From positions 1-9,264 of the forward strand of contig JAICXU010000071.1 of the NCBI GenBank assembly GCA_025934595.1: DNA of 9,264 nt, read 5' to 3'. Made by a program: the position numbers and the translations under genes. The stretch comes from Polyangiaceae bacterium. Lineage in GTDB: Bacteria; Myxococcota_A; Polyangia; Polyangiales; Polyangiaceae. This document shows positions 7,326-9,264 of this stretch, piece by piece (positions within the stretch are counted from its first letter, which is position 1; the number at the start of each line of letters is the position of its first letter). The notes under the pieces are model-generated. The model was not told the DNA's origin, did not search any database, and saw nothing but the letters and a program-made list of their open reading frames with translations.

Positions 7326-8384
7326 TCATGAGCGAGGAAGCCAGAGGGCGAGCTCGCCAACGACCACTTTTTCCGCGTGCCGCAAAGCGACCGTCGTTTG
7401 GCTGCCGGTCAGAAGCATCGCCGCGCGGAGCTCTGCCGACAGCGTATCGACGAACGCATGGGCGCCCCGCTCGCCATTCTCCCGAACCGCTTGCAGCATC
7501 GGCCTCGCGATGCCACCGGCGCTGGCACCGAGCGCGATCGCGCGCGCAATGTCGAGGCCGGATTTTACGCCGCCCGTCGCGAAGATGGTCTCGAAGCCGA
7601 CGGCGGCAACCATCGCGACGCTCGCGGCGGTCGGAATTCCCCAATTCCAGAACGCGTCGCCGAGCTTCTTCGCTGCGTCGTCGTGCTCCGCTTCGGCGCG
7701 TTTCGTTTCGACGCCCACCCACGACGTGCCGCCCGCGCCGGACACGTCGAGGTGCTCGACGCCGACATTTTTCAGCCGTTTCGCGACCGCGTCGGAAATT
7801 CCGCAGCCCGTTTCTTTGACGATGATAGGCACGCCCAAATGTTTCACGAGCCGCTCGATCGCCCCGAGGCCGCCGGTGAAATCGCGATCGCCGCCGGGTT
7901 GCACGAGCTCCATCGCCGGGTTCAAGTGCACGCAGAGCGCGTCGGCGCCGATCGCATCGACGAGCTTCTTCACGTCGTCCGTCGACATGGATCGCGCTTG
8001 CACGACCCCGACGTTTCCCAGGATCACGGTCGTGGGCGCGACGTCGCGCACGCGATAGCTCGCGGAGGTTTCGGGGCGCACGTGCATCGCGCGTTGGCTG
8101 CCGACTCCGAACGCCAATCCGCGCGCCTCGGCGACGGCGGCAAGATCGCGATTGATGCGCGTCGCTTCTTCCGTGCCGCCCGTCATCGAAGCGATGCAAA
8201 GGGGCAGGGTCAGCTTTTTTCCGAACAGGCGGATCGACGGATCGATGTGATCGGCATGCAAATCCGGAAGCGCATCGTGGACGAGACGCACGCATTCGAG
8301 GAGCGTCGACGCGCCGCGAAATCCGACGTCTTCGGTCGCGCAAAGCGCGATGTGGTCGATCTTTCGTGAGCCGATGTCGGCCAT
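7326..8384 (-). CDS. fni: Type 2 isopentenyl-diphosphate delta-isomerase (FMN-dependent)
   Basis: Interconverts isopentenyl and dimethylallyl diphosphate with reduced FMN and Mg2+ in the cytosol. The 352-residue length fits the family. Motifs seen: RKIDHI at 7-12 (Arg7, Lys8, His11 bind the diphosphate), SMTGGT at 66-71, GVGSQR at 93-98, HLNPAME at 153-159, VKETGCGIS, the phosphate loop VSGAGGTSWVGVE, and GGVKSGLDIA for FMN binding. Odd points: Met158 stands where family members normally have the active-site Gln of NxxQE, and QPGGD replaces QPEGD, while Asn155 and the Mg-binding Glu159 remain. The start ATG 8384-8382 puts RKIDHI at the family position; its ribosome site is weak. It heads a likely four-gene operon and is divergent from a polyprenyl diphosphate synthase that uses its products. 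Type 2 enzymes usually go with a mevalonate pathway, which the window does not show. Confidence 0.94.
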   Translation of the reverse strand: MADIGSRKIDHIALCATEDVGFRGASTLLECVRLVHDALPDLHADHIDPSIRLFGKKLTLPLCIASMTGGTEEATRINRDLAAVAEARGLAFGVGSQRAMHVRPETSASYRVRDVAPTTVILGNVGVVQARSMSTDDVKKLVDAIGADALCVHLNPAMELVQPGGDRDFTGGLGAIERLVKHLGVPIIVKETGCGISDAVAKRLKNVGVEHLDVSGAGGTSWVGVETKRAEAEHDDAAKKLGDAFWNWGIPTAASVAMVAAVGFETIFATGGVKSGLDIARAIALGASAGGIARPMLQAVRENGERGAHAFVDTLSAELRAAMLLTGSQTTVALRHAEKVVVGELALWLPRS

Positions 8385-8511
8385 GGCATGAGGAACGCTT
8401 CGCGCACCGGCGCGAGCTGGACTATAGATACCACGACCCTATTTTTTGAGCCCGAACGCCGTGGTTTCTTCCTCTTTCCCTGTCGATCTGCAGAGAGAAT
8501 CGCCAACGCCG
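8385..8511. promoter_or_regulatory. Divergent promoter region between isomerase and prenyl synthase genes
   Basis: This 127-base spacer must hold both promoters. The core is CTATAG at 8420-8425, which is self-complementary. Read on the minus strand it gives the -10-like TATAGT (8424-8419), about 34 bases before the isomerase ATG; on the plus strand it gives TATAGA (8421-8426). No clear -35 element is visible on either strand. An A/T-rich patch, CTATTTTTTGAG, follows at 8437-8448. Confidence 0.3.
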
Positions 8512-9264
8512 ATGGGAGAAGGTGCATCCAGCGCAGCGTTCATCGAGCATGCTCGACGCATCAAGGTCGACGTGGACCGGGCGCTCGACGAGTACTTCGC
8601 CGGGCTCGCGACGCGTCACGCCGAGACGCCCCTCATCGCAGACCTCGATCCCATTTTGACCTGCCTCGAGCAGCTCGTGAAGCGCGGCGGCAAAAGAATT
8701 CGCGGCGTCTTTCTGGCGACTGCGTTCGAAGCATGCGGAGGCGACGATGTCGCCGCGATCATGCCGGCGCTCGTGGCGCTGGAGCTTTTGCAGGCCTACC
8801 TCCTCATTCACGACGACTGGATGGACCAGGACGACGTGCGGCGCGGGGGCCCGACCGTGCACGCAGCGCTCCGTTCCACCCTCCCTGCGCGAGAGGCCGA
8901 CGTGTGCGCGATCTTGGCGGGCGACCTTGCCCACGCGCTCGCGCTCGAATCGCTGTGCACGTGTCGCGTGCCCGAGGTGCGCCTCGCGCAAGCGTCGCGC
9001 GAGCTCGGACGGATGCTGCACGCCGTGACGATCGGCCAGATGCTCGACGTTCGCGGAAGCGCCGAACGAGAAAAGCCCGCTTCGATGCGCGCCGCGATCG
9101 ACACCGTCTACGACATGAAGACCGGGAGCTACACCGTGCGCGGCCCGCTCGTCCTCGGAGCGGCGCTCGCCGGCGCATCGGAGGAGCGCATCGCCGACCT
9201 CGAGAAAATCGCGCGTCCGCTCGGAATCCTCTTCCAGCTCCGCGACGATCTGCTCGGCGTCTAC
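8512..9264 (+). CDS. Polyprenyl diphosphate synthase, GGPP-synthase-like (3' partial)
   Basis: The frame starts at ATG 8512 and runs off the right edge after 251 residues of a usual 330-360. It belongs to the trans-isoprenyl diphosphate synthases, which add IPP to an allylic diphosphate. Visible are the IPP-binding GGKRIR at 59-64, the first Asp-rich motif DDWMD at 101-105 followed by QDDVRRGGPT, Lys203-Thr204, and the second Asp-rich motif FQLRDDLLGVY at 241-251. The first motif lacks the two-residue insertion typical of bacterial FPP synthases, and Tyr96 lies five residues before it with Leu97 at -4; both suggest a product near C20. The RDDLLG form resembles actinobacterial IdsA-type enzymes. 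Carotenoid (crtE-like) use is possible, but longer chains cannot be excluded. Start choice is uncertain: GTG 8461 is in frame and would add 17 residues; neither has a good ribosome site. It is divergent from the type 2 isomerase. Confidence 0.9.
   Translation, partial: MGEGASSAAFIEHARRIKVDVDRALDEYFAGLATRHAETPLIADLDPILTCLEQLVKRGGKRIRGVFLATAFEACGGDDVAAIMPALVALELLQAYLLIHDDWMDQDDVRRGGPTVHAALRSTLPAREADVCAILAGDLAHALALESLCTCRVPEVRLAQASRELGRMLHAVTIGQMLDVRGSAEREKPASMRAAIDTVYDMKTGSYTVRGPLVLGAALAGASEERIADLEKIARPLGILFQLRDDLLGVY

Noticed and set aside
7301..7360. N-terminal extension of the coiled-coil/GAF protein from ATG 7360
   Set aside because: It would overlap the isomerase gene by 35 bases and adds 20 residues with no family feature; the lysine-rich start at 7300 is more natural.
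6902..7819. Plus-strand frame of 305 codons across the GAF and isomerase genes
   Set aside because: It spans the junction of two minus-strand genes and has an Arg-rich composition without any domain.
1..9264. A defence, mobile or biosynthetic gene system
   Set aside because: No transposase, integrase, toxin-antitoxin pair, nuclease, direct-repeat array or large synthase is visible; all genes fit known families in a chromosomal setting.

Overview
The window looks like a chromosomal segment of a high-GC bacterium of the Myxococcota, probably Polyangiales-like. The evidence is indirect: strong G/C at third codon positions, a lipoprotein with an Asp/Gly-rich linker and tandem lectin-like domains, a type 2 IPP isomerase next to a polyprenyl diphosphate synthase, and CheY-like/GAF signalling genes among housekeeping genes. 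No taxonomic marker is present, so this is inference. Seven protein-coding genes cover nearly all of the sequence; two are cut by the window edges. I see no rRNA, tRNA, CRISPR array, insertion sequence or prophage gene.

Left part, plus strand: (1) the 3' end of a large membrane-anchored protein with two von Willebrand factor A (VWA) domains, the second inserted in a glutamine-amidotransferase-like fold (ends 2357); (2) a plant/proteobacterial-type glutamate-cysteine ligase, first step of glutathione synthesis (2464-3852), with an extended -10 box so close to its GTG that the mRNA may be leaderless; (3) a predicted lipoprotein made of two copies of a four-cysteine DUF1554/C-type-lectin-like domain (4004-5323).

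Middle part, minus strand, read from right to left: type 2 isopentenyl-diphosphate isomerase (8384 to 7326), a coiled-coil plus GAF protein (7300 to 6365), a single-domain CheY-like receiver (6342 to 5959) and phosphoribosylanthranilate isomerase TrpF (5962 to 5324). Gaps are 25 and 22 bases, then a 4-base overlap, so these four probably form one operon that mixes isoprenoid metabolism, signalling and tryptophan synthesis. TrpF and the lipoprotein gene converge with directly abutting stop codons, and a good intrinsic terminator for the lipoprotein mRNA lies inside the trpF coding sequence.

Right edge, plus strand: a polyprenyl diphosphate synthase (from 8512, cut at 9264) diverges from the isomerase gene across a 127-base spacer. 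Together they supply and use DMAPP/IPP, so the pair is an isoprenoid module, perhaps for carotenoid or quinone precursors.

I do not find a clearly new multi-gene system. The points most worth checking are the Met in place of the usual active-site Gln in the isomerase, the terminator nested in trpF, the receiver/TrpF translational coupling, and the possible leaderless glutamate-cysteine ligase transcript.
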